In this document: in pieces, positions 10,092-18,047 of the stretch
Layout of the letters: each line of letters starts with the position of its first letter
Numbering within the stretch: the stretch's first letter is position 1
Notes under the pieces: model-generated
The model's database searches: none
What the model saw: the letters and a program-made list of their open reading frames with translations, nothing else
What the model was told of the DNA's origin: nothing
Source: Leifsonia sp. 466MF
Lineage (GTDB): Bacteria > Actinomycetota > Actinomycetes > Actinomycetales > Microbacteriaceae
NCBI RefSeq assembly: GCF_900100265.1
Contig: NZ_LT629696.1
Location: 1,054,001-1,118,000 of the forward strand
Reading direction: 5' to 3'
Length of the DNA: 64,000 bases
Position numbers and translations under genes: made by a program

Positions 10092-11897
10092 TCAGCCCTC
10101 CAGCTGCTCCGAGAGTTCCAGCCAGCGGGTCTCCAGGTCGGCGATCTCGCCCTCCAGCGTCCGGAGCTCGTCGGTGAGCCGGCCGAGGCCCTGGTAGTCG
10201 CTCTGATCGTGCCGCGCCAGCTCCTCGTGCTTGGCCGCGACCTGGTCGCCCACCTTGGCGAGCCGGCGGTCGAGCGCCGACAGCTCCTTCTCGGCGGCGC
10301 GGAGTGCGGCGCCGGAAAGCGCGGGGGTGACGGGCGTCGTCGGTGTGGATGCGACGCTCGAGACAGCATCGGAGGCCGCGGCCCCGACCGCGCCCTGTGC
10401 GCGGCGCAGACGCAGGTACTCGTCCACGCCGCCGGGAAGGTGCCGCAGGCGGCCGTCGAGTACGGCGTACTGCTGGTCGGTGACGCGCTCGAGCAGGTAC
10501 CTGTCGTGGGAGACGACCAGCAGCGTCCCCGGCCACGAGTCGAGGAGGTCCTCCATCGCGGCCAGCATGTCCGTGTCGAGGTCGTTGGTCGGCTCGTCGA
10601 GGATGAGCACGTTCGGCTCGTCGAGCAGGATGAGGAGCAACTGCAACCGGCGCTTCTGGCCGCCCGACAGATCCTTCACCGGGGTGGAGAGCTGGGCGTT
10701 CGAGAAGCCGAGACGCTCCAGCAGCTGGCCCGGGGTGACCTCCTTGCCGCCGGCGAGGTAGGTGGTCCGCTTGCCCGCCACGACCGCGGAGACCCGCTCG
10801 TCCTGCACGTCGTCGAGCTCGGCGAGCTGCTGGGTGAGGGTGGCGATGCGCACCGTCTTGCCGCGCTTCACGGTTCCGGAGTCCGGCTTCACCGTTCCGG
10901 CGACAAGCCCGAGCAGTGTCGACTTGCCCGCTCCGTTGACGCCGAGGATGCCCGTGCGCTCGCCGGGGGCGATGCGCCACTCGACGTCGCGCAGCACCGT
11001 CTTCGGCGGGTACGAGACCGAGACGTCGATCAGGTCGACCACGTCCTTGCCGAGGCGGGAGGTGGCCAGCGTCGTCAGCTCGACGGTGTCGCGGGGCGGC
11101 GGTTCGTCGGCGATCAGCGTGGCGGCCGCATCCATCCGGAACTTCGGCTTCGAGGTGCGCGCCGGAGCGCCGCGACGCAGCCACGCCAGCTCCTTACGCA
11201 TGAGGTTCTGCCGCTTCGTCTCCGCGACCGCGGACATCCGGTCGCGCTCGACGCGCTGCAGGACGTAGGCGGCGTACCCGCCCTCGAAGGGCTCGACGAT
11301 GCCGTCGTGCACCTCCCACGTCGTCGTGGACACCTCGTCGAGGAACCAGCGGTCGTGCGTCACGACGACGAGCGCGCCGGACGCCGCCGACCAGCGGCCC
11401 TTCAGGTGCTGGGCGAGCCAGGCGACGCCCTCCAGGTCGAGATGGTTCGTCGGCTCGTCGAGGAAGAGGATGTCGTGGTCGTGCACCAGCAGCGCGGCCA
11501 GCGCGACGCGACGACGCTGGCCGCCGGAGAGCTCCCCGATCGTCGCCTCCCAGCGGATGTCGGAGACGAGCCCGGCCAGCACGTCGCGGACGCGCGGATC
11601 GCCCGCCCAGAGGTGCTCCTCCCGGTCGCCGACGATGGCGTGCCCGACCGTCAGCTGCGACGGCAGCTCGTCGCGCTGGTCGAGCATCCCGACCGTCACC
11701 CCGCGGCGGCGGGTCACCCGGCCCGAGTCCGGCTCGATGCGCCCGGCGAGCAGCTGCAGCAGCGTGGACTTGCCGTCGCCGTTGCGGCCGACGACGCCGA
11801 CGCGGTCGCCCTCGGAGAGCCCCAGCGTGACCGAGTCGAAGACGGTGCGCGTCGGGTACTCCAGGTGAAGGGATTCCGCGCCGAGAAGGTGAGCCAT
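10092..11897 (-). CDS. ABC-F family ATPase (Uup/EttA-like)
   Basis: Soluble tandem ATPase without membrane segments, of the ABC-F class that acts on ribosomes. In 601 residues it has two ABC cassettes: Walker A GRNGDGKST (37-45) with LSGGQRRR and ILFLDEPTNHLD, and a second GVNGAGKST with LSGGQKRR and LILDEPTNDLD. An arginine/lysine-rich linker lies between. The last ~75 residues form a charged coiled coil as in Uup. Which ABC-F subfamily it belongs to, including antibiotic-resistance types, is not decided by these motifs. Its promoter region faces the Abi cassette. Confidence 0.92.
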   Translation of the reverse strand: MAHLLGAESLHLEYPTRTVFDSVTLGLSEGDRVGVVGRNGDGKSTLLQLLAGRIEPDSGRVTRRRGVTVGMLDQRDELPSQLTVGHAIVGDREEHLWAGDPRVRDVLAGLVSDIRWEATIGELSGGQRRRVALAALLVHDHDILFLDEPTNHLDLEGVAWLAQHLKGRWSAASGALVVVTHDRWFLDEVSTTTWEVHDGIVEPFEGGYAAYVLQRVERDRMSAVAETKRQNLMRKELAWLRRGAPARTSKPKFRMDAAATLIADEPPPRDTVELTTLATSRLGKDVVDLIDVSVSYPPKTVLRDVEWRIAPGERTGILGVNGAGKSTLLGLVAGTVKPDSGTVKRGKTVRIATLTQQLAELDDVQDERVSAVVAGKRTTYLAGGKEVTPGQLLERLGFSNAQLSTPVKDLSGGQKRRLQLLLILLDEPNVLILDEPTNDLDTDMLAAMEDLLDSWPGTLLVVSHDRYLLERVTDQQYAVLDGRLRHLPGGVDEYLRLRRAQGAVGAAASDAVSSVASTPTTPVTPALSGAALRAAEKELSALDRRLAKVGDQVAAKHEELARHDQSDYQGLGRLTDELRTLEGEIADLETRWLELSEQLEG

Positions 11898-11922
11898 GAG
11901 GGTCTCCAGCCTACCCGGCGGG

Positions 11923-11940
11923 CGGAGCTAGACTCCCGCC
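11923..11940. repeat. Left 18-bp direct repeat of the Abi cassette
   Basis: CGGAGCTAGACTCCCGCC, identical to 12953-12970. It lies 25 bp from the ABC-F start codon. The copy contains a TAGACT hexamer at 11929-11934, the same -10-like element that precedes the acyl-CoA dehydrogenase in the right copy. Confidence 0.95.
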
Positions 11941-12027
11941 CCGTCGGTGGCACCTGTTACAGTTTCAGTATCAGCGCCCCCCCAAGGCTCGAGCCGTCCG
12001 GCTTCCTCAAATGCGGGGGGTCTTTTT
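11941..12027 (+). ncRNA. Candidate abiF-type structured RNA upstream of the Abi_2 gene
   Basis: A run of seven C at 11977-11983 can pair with six G at 12015-12020. Between them are a GGC-TCGA-GCC hairpin (11986-11995) and an alternative GCCG-TC-CGGC hairpin (11993-12002) that cannot both form. The closing stem is followed by a T-run at 12023-12027, as at an intrinsic terminator. A structured RNA (the abiF motif) is known upstream of Abi_2 family genes, and this element has the right place and ending. The 5' end near 11941 is inferred from TAGACT at 11929-11934. Exact ends and the role as antitoxin are inference. Confidence 0.6.
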
Positions 12028-12071
12028 ATGCCAGATGCTGTTTGCCTTGACATTCTCATAACATCAATTCT

Positions 12072-12932
12072 GTGCACAAGCCGTTCCTCTCCCTCCATGA
12101 GCAGGTTGAGCTCCTCGATCAGCGTGGACTGGATGTGGGTGACGCTCAGCAAGCCGCACACGCGCTTCATCGCCTCAATTACTACCGCGTGAGCGGATAT
12201 GGGCGAGAGTTCCAGGTCGCGCCCTCGCGGGGAGACGACGACTACGACGCCGGAGCGTCGCTTGAGCGCATTCTTGGATTGATGGACCGCGATGCCCGCC
12301 TCCGGCTCTTGCTGACGGAAGCGCTGATAGAAATCGAAATCGGAGTCCGTTCCCGCTTCGCGCACGAGGCGGGACGCGTGCACGGTTCGCACGCGTTCTA
12401 TCTCGAGTCGGCCGCCTATCTGGACAGCACTCCAGACCTGGGAAGCCACATCGCAAAGATCAGACGAGAACTGCTTCGGCCTCAACTCCGCACCGTCGCA
12501 CGTTACCGCTCGGGGGATGACCTTTCGCGGGTTCCCATCTGGGTCGCTATCGAGGTGGTCACTTTCGGCGCGCTCGCCAAGATGGTGTGGTATCTGGATC
12601 CACCGCTCGCCGCGCAGCGCACAGCAGACGCCGCTGGTCTGCAGCGTACGGGGTTCGGGTCCAGCATCCACAGCTTTGCTGTCCTGCGGAACGTGTGTGC
12701 ACATCATGGGCAGTTGTGGCATCGCTCCTTCGACGTCATGTTCGCGACGCTTCCGAAAGAGAAGAAGCGAGAACCTCGCCACGAACCGTCGAGCGTCTAT
12801 AGCGGCATCGTCGTCGCGAAGCGTTTCCTCAAGGGCATGAACCGGCTGCCGGATTGGTCGGAGCGGGTGTCTGCGCTTCTCGACGAAGACGCCGAGTTCC
12901 GCGCCGGGATACTGCAGCCAGCGCCCCGCTGA
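12072..12932 (+). CDS. Abi_2 (AbiF/AbiD-like) abortive infection protein with HEPN motif
   Basis: A 286-residue protein of the Abi_2 family (PF07751). It has the family's N-terminal LNYYRVSGYG (residues 35-44), IEVVTFGALAKMVW in the middle and RNVCAHHGQLWHR at 206-218. The last contains R-X4-H (Arg206, His211), the HEPN ribonuclease signature. A second R-X4-H (Arg93, His98) lies in the first half. Family members arrest growth on phage infection, probably by RNA cleavage. The GTG start has no clear Shine-Dalgarno. Codon use is more AT-rich than in the neighbours (for example ATA and GAA in the stretch around residue 85), which points to transfer. It lies alone between 18-bp direct repeats, preceded by a structured RNA. 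Confidence 0.88.
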   Translation: MHKPFLSLHEQVELLDQRGLDVGDAQQAAHALHRLNYYRVSGYGREFQVAPSRGDDDYDAGASLERILGLMDRDARLRLLLTEALIEIEIGVRSRFAHEAGRVHGSHAFYLESAAYLDSTPDLGSHIAKIRRELLRPQLRTVARYRSGDDLSRVPIWVAIEVVTFGALAKMVWYLDPPLAAQRTADAAGLQRTGFGSSIHSFAVLRNVCAHHGQLWHRSFDVMFATLPKEKKREPRHEPSSVYSGIVVAKRFLKGMNRLPDWSERVSALLDEDAEFRAGILQPAPR

Positions 12933-12952
12933 GGCCTTCTTCACGCGGGCAC

Positions 12953-12970
12953 CGGAGCTAGACTCCCGCC
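12953..12970. repeat. Right 18-bp direct repeat of the Abi cassette, containing a promoter hexamer
   Basis: CGGAGCTAGACTCCCGCC, identical to 11923-11940. The TAGACT at 12959-12964 lies 12 nt before the ATG of the acyl-CoA dehydrogenase, so this copy probably is that gene's native leaderless promoter. The unit between equivalent repeat ends is 1,030 bp. Confidence 0.95.
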
Positions 12971-14602
12971 ATGGTCACCCACACCGTCGTGAACCAGGCG
13001 CCCCCGCGCGTCGACGTGGACGAGTTCGCGGCGAACCTGCCGCTCCGGGAAGGCGTGGAGCGCTACGACGCCGCCTGGGCCATCCCCTCGCTCGGCGACA
13101 TCGGCCGCCTGGTCGGCTCGGAGGCGTTCCAGCGGGATGCGGAGCTCGCCAACCGGCACGAGCCCGAGCTGCACGCCTTCGACCGCTGGGGGAACCGGAT
13201 CGACGAGGTCGAGTACGACGACGGCTACCACCGGGTCATCGCCGCTGCGGTCGCGGCCGGTGCCCACACGTCCGCGTGGGCGGACCCGCGTCCGGGAGCG
13301 AACGTCGCCCGTGCCGCGGCTTTCCTGCAGTTCGCGCAGGTCGAGCCGGGCCACGCCTGCCCGGTATCGATGACGCACGCCGCCGTCCCCGCGCTCGCCG
13401 TCTCCGAGAGCCTCTCCGCCGAGTGGATGCCGCGGCTGCTCAGCCGCGACTACGACGGCCGGTTGCTCCCCGGCAAGACCTCCGCGCTGTTCGGGATGGC
13501 CATGACCGAGAAGCAGGGCGGATCGGATGTGCGGGCCAACACGACCCGCGCGCTCGCAGACGGCGACGGACGCTGGCTGCTCACGGGCCACAAGTGGTTC
13601 TGCTCCGCGCCCATGTCGGACGCGTTCCTCGTGCTCGCGCAGACCGCGAACGGGCTCTCCTGCTTCCTCGTGCCACGCGTGCTGGACGATGGCGCGCGCA
13701 ACGTGTTCCTCATCCAACGGCTGAAGGACAAGCTCGGCAACCGTTCGAACGCGTCGTCCGAGGTCGAGTTCGACGAGACGGTCGGGTACCTGCTGGGGGA
13801 GGAGGGCCGGGGCGTGCGCACCATTCTCGAGATGGTGAATCGCACGCGTCTCGACTGCGTCTACGGCAGCGCGGCGGGGATGCGGCAGGCGGTCGCCGAG
13901 GCGGCCTGGCACGTGCGGCACCGCGCGGCGTTCGGGCGGCGGTTGATCGACCAGCCGGCGATGACGGCGGTGCTCGCCGACCTCGCGCTGGAGTCGGAAG
14001 CGGCGACCGCCGTGTCCCTCCGGTTGGCGCGCGCTCACGATGCGGATGCGCGGGAGGGGGATGTGGCGCTCCGCCGGCTCGCGACCGCCGTCACCAAATA
14101 CTGGGTGTGCAAGCGCGGTCCGGGACACGCGTACGAGGCGCTCGAATGCCTCGGCGGCAACGGGTACACGGAGGCGTTCCCGCTGGCCCGGCGGTATCGG
14201 GAGCAGCCGGTGATGGCGATCTGGGAGGGCTCGGGCAACGTGATCGCCCTGGATGTGCTGCGCGCGCTGCGTCGGGAGCCGGCGGCGGCGGAGGCGTTCG
14301 ACGCCGAGCTCGCCGCCGCTCGGGGTGTGTACCGGACCTTCGACGGACACCATGACCGCCTGCGGGCGCGCCTGGCGGCGGCAGCGGCGTCCGCCACCGA
14401 CGACCCCGCCGCGGCCGAGGCGGCGGTGCGCCCGCTCGTCGCCGCACTGGCCGTCGCGCTGCAGGCCTCCCTGCTCATCCGCACAGCACCCGCCGCCGTC
14501 GCCGACGCCTTCGTCGCCGCCCGGCTCGGCCCCGAGCGCGGAGCCCTCTACGGCGAGCTCCCCTCCGGCCTCGACCTCGCCGCCCTCACCGCCCGCGCCT
14601 GA
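12971..14602 (+). CDS. AidB-like acyl-CoA dehydrogenase
   Basis: FAD-dependent acyl-CoA dehydrogenase superfamily protein of the AidB branch. The 543-residue length and the motifs MAMTEKQGGSDVRANTT (around residue 177), GHKWFCSAPMSDAFLVLAQ and ECLGGNGYTE (about 392-401) match AidB, an adaptive-response flavoprotein with weak isovaleryl-CoA dehydrogenase activity that binds DNA in E. coli. The C-terminal part is Ala-rich and helical. No alkylation-repair genes are nearby, so a role in DNA protection is not supported by context. TAGACT 12 nt upstream suggests a leaderless mRNA. Confidence 0.88.
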   Translation: MVTHTVVNQAPPRVDVDEFAANLPLREGVERYDAAWAIPSLGDIGRLVGSEAFQRDAELANRHEPELHAFDRWGNRIDEVEYDDGYHRVIAAAVAAGAHTSAWADPRPGANVARAAAFLQFAQVEPGHACPVSMTHAAVPALAVSESLSAEWMPRLLSRDYDGRLLPGKTSALFGMAMTEKQGGSDVRANTTRALADGDGRWLLTGHKWFCSAPMSDAFLVLAQTANGLSCFLVPRVLDDGARNVFLIQRLKDKLGNRSNASSEVEFDETVGYLLGEEGRGVRTILEMVNRTRLDCVYGSAAGMRQAVAEAAWHVRHRAAFGRRLIDQPAMTAVLADLALESEAATAVSLRLARAHDADAREGDVALRRLATAVTKYWVCKRGPGHAYEALECLGGNGYTEAFPLARRYREQPVMAIWEGSGNVIALDVLRALRREPAAAEAFDAELAAARGVYRTFDGHHDRLRARLAAAAASATDDPAAAEAAVRPLVAALAVALQASLLIRTAPAAVADAFVAARLGPERGALYGELPSGLDLAALTARA

Positions 14603-14623
14603 CCCCCCACCTCCGTCCAACCA

Positions 14624-14689
14624 CCGTCGAGTACACGATTCCTTACCGCGACACGCCGCCGCGGCGTGCAGAAATCGTGTACTCGACGG
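14624..14689. repeat. Long intergenic palindrome, family A
   Basis: A perfect 17-bp inverted repeat, arms 14624-14640 and 14673-14689, with a 32-bp GC-rich centre holding a further small dyad. The outer arm CCGTCGAGTACAC recurs in the palindrome at 28209-28274. No T-run follows. It could be a terminator-like hairpin after the acyl-CoA dehydrogenase gene or a REP-like mobile repeat. Confidence 0.9.
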
Positions 14690-14764
14690 CGGGGGGAGGG
14701 GCGCGGGAGAGGTATAGATGCGAGAGGGCGTCATGGGCGGAGCGAGCGGTGCGTCGTAAAGGGC

Positions 14765-17700
14765 GTGTTGCGTTATTCCTTCGGGCGCTGGGCCGCTGCG
14801 GCCGTCGCCGTCGTCCTGCTCGTCACGTCCGGTGTGTTGGCCGTCGATCGCCCCGCCCTCGCGTGGGTGGATGCGGTGAGCAACTCCCGCTGCTCGCCGA
14901 CCCAGCCGGTGCGCCCGGCGATGCACGTGACGTACGACCCGGAACTTCCCGCGAACTACCGGACGGCCGTCCGCGCGGCGGCCGCCGCCTGGGAGGATGC
15001 GCTGCCCGGGCTCATCACCTTCGAGGTGTCGGCAGAACCGCCGGCGACCTTCCACGCCAACACGTCGTACGTCACTGTCTACCCGGCGACCGGTCGCCGC
15101 GACGCGTACGCGTCCGCCGGGGCTTCGGCTTGCGGCACCGCCGGGACCGGCACCTACGACACCGGGCGGATCGACGCGTACCGGGCACAGATGGACGGAC
15201 TCACCCAGCTCGAGAAGGCGGCGGTGATGATCCACGAGTTCGGGCACCTGCTGAGCCTCAATCACCCGGTCGTGAACGACCGCTGCCGCTCGGTGATGAG
15301 CCACATCGGCTGCCCGGGCCAGGACATCGGACCGTACCCGGACGACATCGCCGGCGTCCTCGCCTCCCTCGCGCCGAACGCCACGCCCGGTTTTCCCGCG
15401 GACGCCCCGATCGTCATCGACGCCGGCCTCGCCCTGCACGGCGGGGGCGAACCCGGCGGCGCGCTGTTCATGAACCGACGGGCGACCGACACGTCGGCAC
15501 GCTGGACGTTCGTCCCGCAGGAGCGAGCCGGTGTCGGCCCGGCCGGCGAACGGGCGGGCGTGATCGTGAACACGCTGTCCGCCCTGTGCCTCGCGTCATG
15601 GTCGACCGACAACGGCCATGAGGTCGCGACGGAGCAGCAGTGCTACGAGAGGAGCGACCGCGCCGGACTTTTCTGGTCGGTGCAGCAGCAGGCGGACGGC
15701 ACGACGACGCTCCGCAACCAGAAGGACGGGCAGTGCCTGCTCGCCCGCCTCGGTGTGCTCGGCATCCACGCGGTCCTGGGCGGCTGCGATTCGCAGAACG
15801 CCCGGATGATCGTCTCCCACCCCGAGACGGCCGCGTCGCCGGCGGTTCCCGGCTCGCAGGCGTACCCGCTGGTGGGACAGCAGTCCGGTCGCTGCATCGA
15901 CGTGCCCGACAGCGACACGAAGCCCGGCCGGCAGCTGGGGATCTGGGACTGCAACAACGGAAGCAACCAGAAGGTGCGGTTCCACGACGAGGGCCGGTCG
16001 ATGACGGTGTTCGATCTCACGGGTCCCGGTGACGTGGACGGCCCGGACCTGACCCTCTGCGTCGCAGCCTCCGGCGTCGCCGACAACAGCACGATCGTGA
16101 CGGCACGCTGCCGCCAGGGCGACGCCCTCCAGGTCTGGCATCACCGCGGCGACGGGACGATCTACAACCCTGTCTCGAACAAGTGCATCAACGTGGCCGG
16201 CGGTGCAACCGGAAACGGAAGCCGCTTGATCCTCTGGTCCTGCACGACCACCGAGAACGAGGTCTTCAACGACGTCGGGGCGCTGGGCCGCGAGCCGCGG
16301 GTCAGCGTGCGCACACTGCTCGGCACCGGCAAGGTGCTGACGGCGACCGCCGGCAACGGGGTGATCGGCAACGACGTCAACGGCGAGAACCAGAACTGGG
16401 CCTGGGCGGCCTCCCCGACGGATCCGGCTTCCGGGATGCTGACCTCCTGGCGCTCGACGTCCGGGACGGAGGAGCTGCAGTGCCTGACCGCATCCGCCGA
16501 GTCGGCGCCCACCCTCGTGCGCACCTGCAGCAAAGACGACCTGGCGCAGCGGTGGAAGCCGTCAACCAACACCAACGGATCGACGACGTTCACCAACGTC
16601 CGCTGGAGCGGCCAGTGCCTCGACGTGGCGGAGGGGAAGACCGACGAGGGGACCGCCATCGTCAGCTGGGCGTGCAAGACGTCGGGCGACCGCACCAATC
16701 AGCAATGGCGCATCCTGCCCGAGAACCCGCCGGCAGCCGTGCCCACCGTCCCCGCGCCGACCGCGGAGGTGTCGCTGTCGGCACGCGCGAACTCCCGGCA
16801 GGTCACGGTGGTCAGCTACGAGTCGAACGTGCTGTGGCCGAAGGCGGCAACGGTCGGTACCGACGAGTTGTTCGACCTCGTCTTCAACAACGACGACCTC
16901 GGGTCGGTGTCCTTCCGCTCGCGGAGCGCCGGCCGCTTCGTGACGGTCGACGCGACCTCGACGGAACTGCGAGCGAGTGCGGGATCCATCGGCGATCGGG
17001 AGAAATTCACGCTCACCGAGTCAACGGAGGGATGGGTTGCCCTGCTCTCGAAGGCGACCGGCAAGTACGTCGTCGCCGAGTCCGGGGGCGACGGTGTGCT
17101 CCTCGCGAACCGGGCGGCGATCGGCCCATGGGAGAAGTTCGACCTGAGCGGCAACCACCACCTCCCCGAGATCGCCTGGAACCCGGGCCTCGGCGGAACG
17201 ATCGCGAGCGCTCCCGCCGTCACCTTCGACCCCGGGCAGAGCCGCTACGTGGCGGCCGCGCGTACGACGAGCGGAGCGATCGCCTGGAAGGTCCGGGCGA
17301 CGACCTGGACCGGCTGGAACACCATCTCGCCGCCGGCCGGGACGACCATCGTCGGACGACCGGCGCTGACCGCATCGCGCGGCCGGATCGAGTTGTGGGC
17401 GCTGACCAGCAACACGCGTGTGTACTCGATCACCAGCACGGACAGTGGGAAGACCTGGGGCCCCTGGACCGACCCCGGACTGCCGACCGCCCTCGAACCT
17501 CCCGCTGTCGCCTTCGACGCCGTGTGGGGCGACTCCCACGTCGTCGTCCGCAGCACCGACGGAACCACCTGGCACTCCGTGCGCACCCTCGCCGGCCAGT
17601 GGGTGGGGTCGCAGAAGATCCTGTTCGGCGTGCCCCTGGTCGGCGAACTGGCGATCACGGTGTTCGGCTCGTCGGTGGATGTGTTCGCCCGCGGCGCCGA

Positions 17701-18031
17701 CGACAAGCTCTACCAGACCTACAGTCGCACCAACGGCTCGCAGTGGACGGTGGTCAAGGGCGTCGCCCTCGCGGGCGGGCTGACCGGCAGTCCGGCGGCC
17801 GCGTACGACCCGGCGGCGAACGTCTACCTGGTCGCGGTGAAGGGCGCGGACGGCAAGGCGTACCTCAACAGGTGGAACGCCGACTGGTCCGGGTGGAAGG
17901 CCATCCCCGGTCCGACCGGAGGGACGTTCACCGACTCGCCCGCCCTGGTCGCGTACGGCTACACCGCGCAGCTCTTCGCCCGCGGAACGGACGGCTACGG
18001 CTGGTACACGCCCGTCTCGGCGTACTACTGA
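14765..18031 (+). CDS. Secreted zinc metalloprotease with ricin-type, fascin-like and propeller-like C-terminal domains
   Basis: A 1088-residue exported protein. A signal peptide covers about residues 1-33 (hydrophobic AAAAVAVVLLV, then ALA). The protease domain has HEFGHLLSLNH, with zinc ligands His157, His161, His167 and catalytic Glu158. Residues about 270-655 contain cysteine-bearing beta-trefoil (ricin B) repeats with CIDV, CINV and CLDV starts and Q-x-W ends. About 665-790 resemble a fascin-like trefoil, and the rest has repeated W/G-rich blades like a lectin propeller. It probably binds glycans and cleaves protein outside the cell. The GTG 14765 start is uncertain; a TATAGAT at 14713 may be its -10. 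Longer upstream starts fall in the palindrome. Confidence 0.82.
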   Translation: MLRYSFGRWAAAAVAVVLLVTSGVLAVDRPALAWVDAVSNSRCSPTQPVRPAMHVTYDPELPANYRTAVRAAAAAWEDALPGLITFEVSAEPPATFHANTSYVTVYPATGRRDAYASAGASACGTAGTGTYDTGRIDAYRAQMDGLTQLEKAAVMIHEFGHLLSLNHPVVNDRCRSVMSHIGCPGQDIGPYPDDIAGVLASLAPNATPGFPADAPIVIDAGLALHGGGEPGGALFMNRRATDTSARWTFVPQERAGVGPAGERAGVIVNTLSALCLASWSTDNGHEVATEQQCYERSDRAGLFWSVQQQADGTTTLRNQKDGQCLLARLGVLGIHAVLGGCDSQNARMIVSHPETAASPAVPGSQAYPLVGQQSGRCIDVPDSDTKPGRQLGIWDCNNGSNQKVRFHDEGRSMTVFDLTGPGDVDGPDLTLCVAASGVADNSTIVTARCRQGDALQVWHHRGDGTIYNPVSNKCINVAGGATGNGSRLILWSCTTTENEVFNDVGALGREPRVSVRTLLGTGKVLTATAGNGVIGNDVNGENQNWAWAASPTDPASGMLTSWRSTSGTEELQCLTASAESAPTLVRTCSKDDLAQRWKPSTNTNGSTTFTNVRWSGQCLDVAEGKTDEGTAIVSWACKTSGDRTNQQWRILPENPPAAVPTVPAPTAEVSLSARANSRQVTVVSYESNVLWPKAATVGTDELFDLVFNNDDLGSVSFRSRSAGRFVTVDATSTELRASAGSIGDREKFTLTESTEGWVALLSKATGKYVVAESGGDGVLLANRAAIGPWEKFDLSGNHHLPEIAWNPGLGGTIASAPAVTFDPGQSRYVAAARTTSGAIAWKVRATTWTGWNTISPPAGTTIVGRPALTASRGRIELWALTSNTRVYSITSTDSGKTWGPWTDPGLPTALEPPAVAFDAVWGDSHVVVRSTDGTTWHSVRTLAGQWVGSQKILFGVPLVGELAITVFGSSVDVFARGADDKLYQTYSRTNGSQWTVVKGVALAGGLTGSPAAAYDPAANVYLVAVKGADGKAYLNRWNADWSGWKAIPGPTGGTFTDSPALVAYGYTAQLFARGTDGYGWYTPVSAYY

Positions 18032-18047
18032 ACCGCCGCCGGGCGGT
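18032..18047. terminator. Short dyad in the convergent junction
   Basis: ACCGCC (18032-18037) and GGCGGT (18042-18047) pair across four bases in the 15-bp space between two convergent genes. It may serve as a bidirectional stop; there is no T-run, as usual in this GC-rich genome. Confidence 0.4.

Noticed and set aside
9825..12050. A long plus-strand frame crossing the LuxR and ABC-F genes
   Set aside because: It spans two well-supported minus-strand genes and the intergenic space; no domain was seen.
12047..12052. TTGACA upstream of the Abi gene as a promoter -35
   Set aside because: No TATAAT-like hexamer lies 16-18 bp downstream.
14624..14689. Intrinsic terminator of standard type
   Set aside because: The stem is long and perfect but lacks a T-run and shares arms with another element, so it is listed as a repeat.
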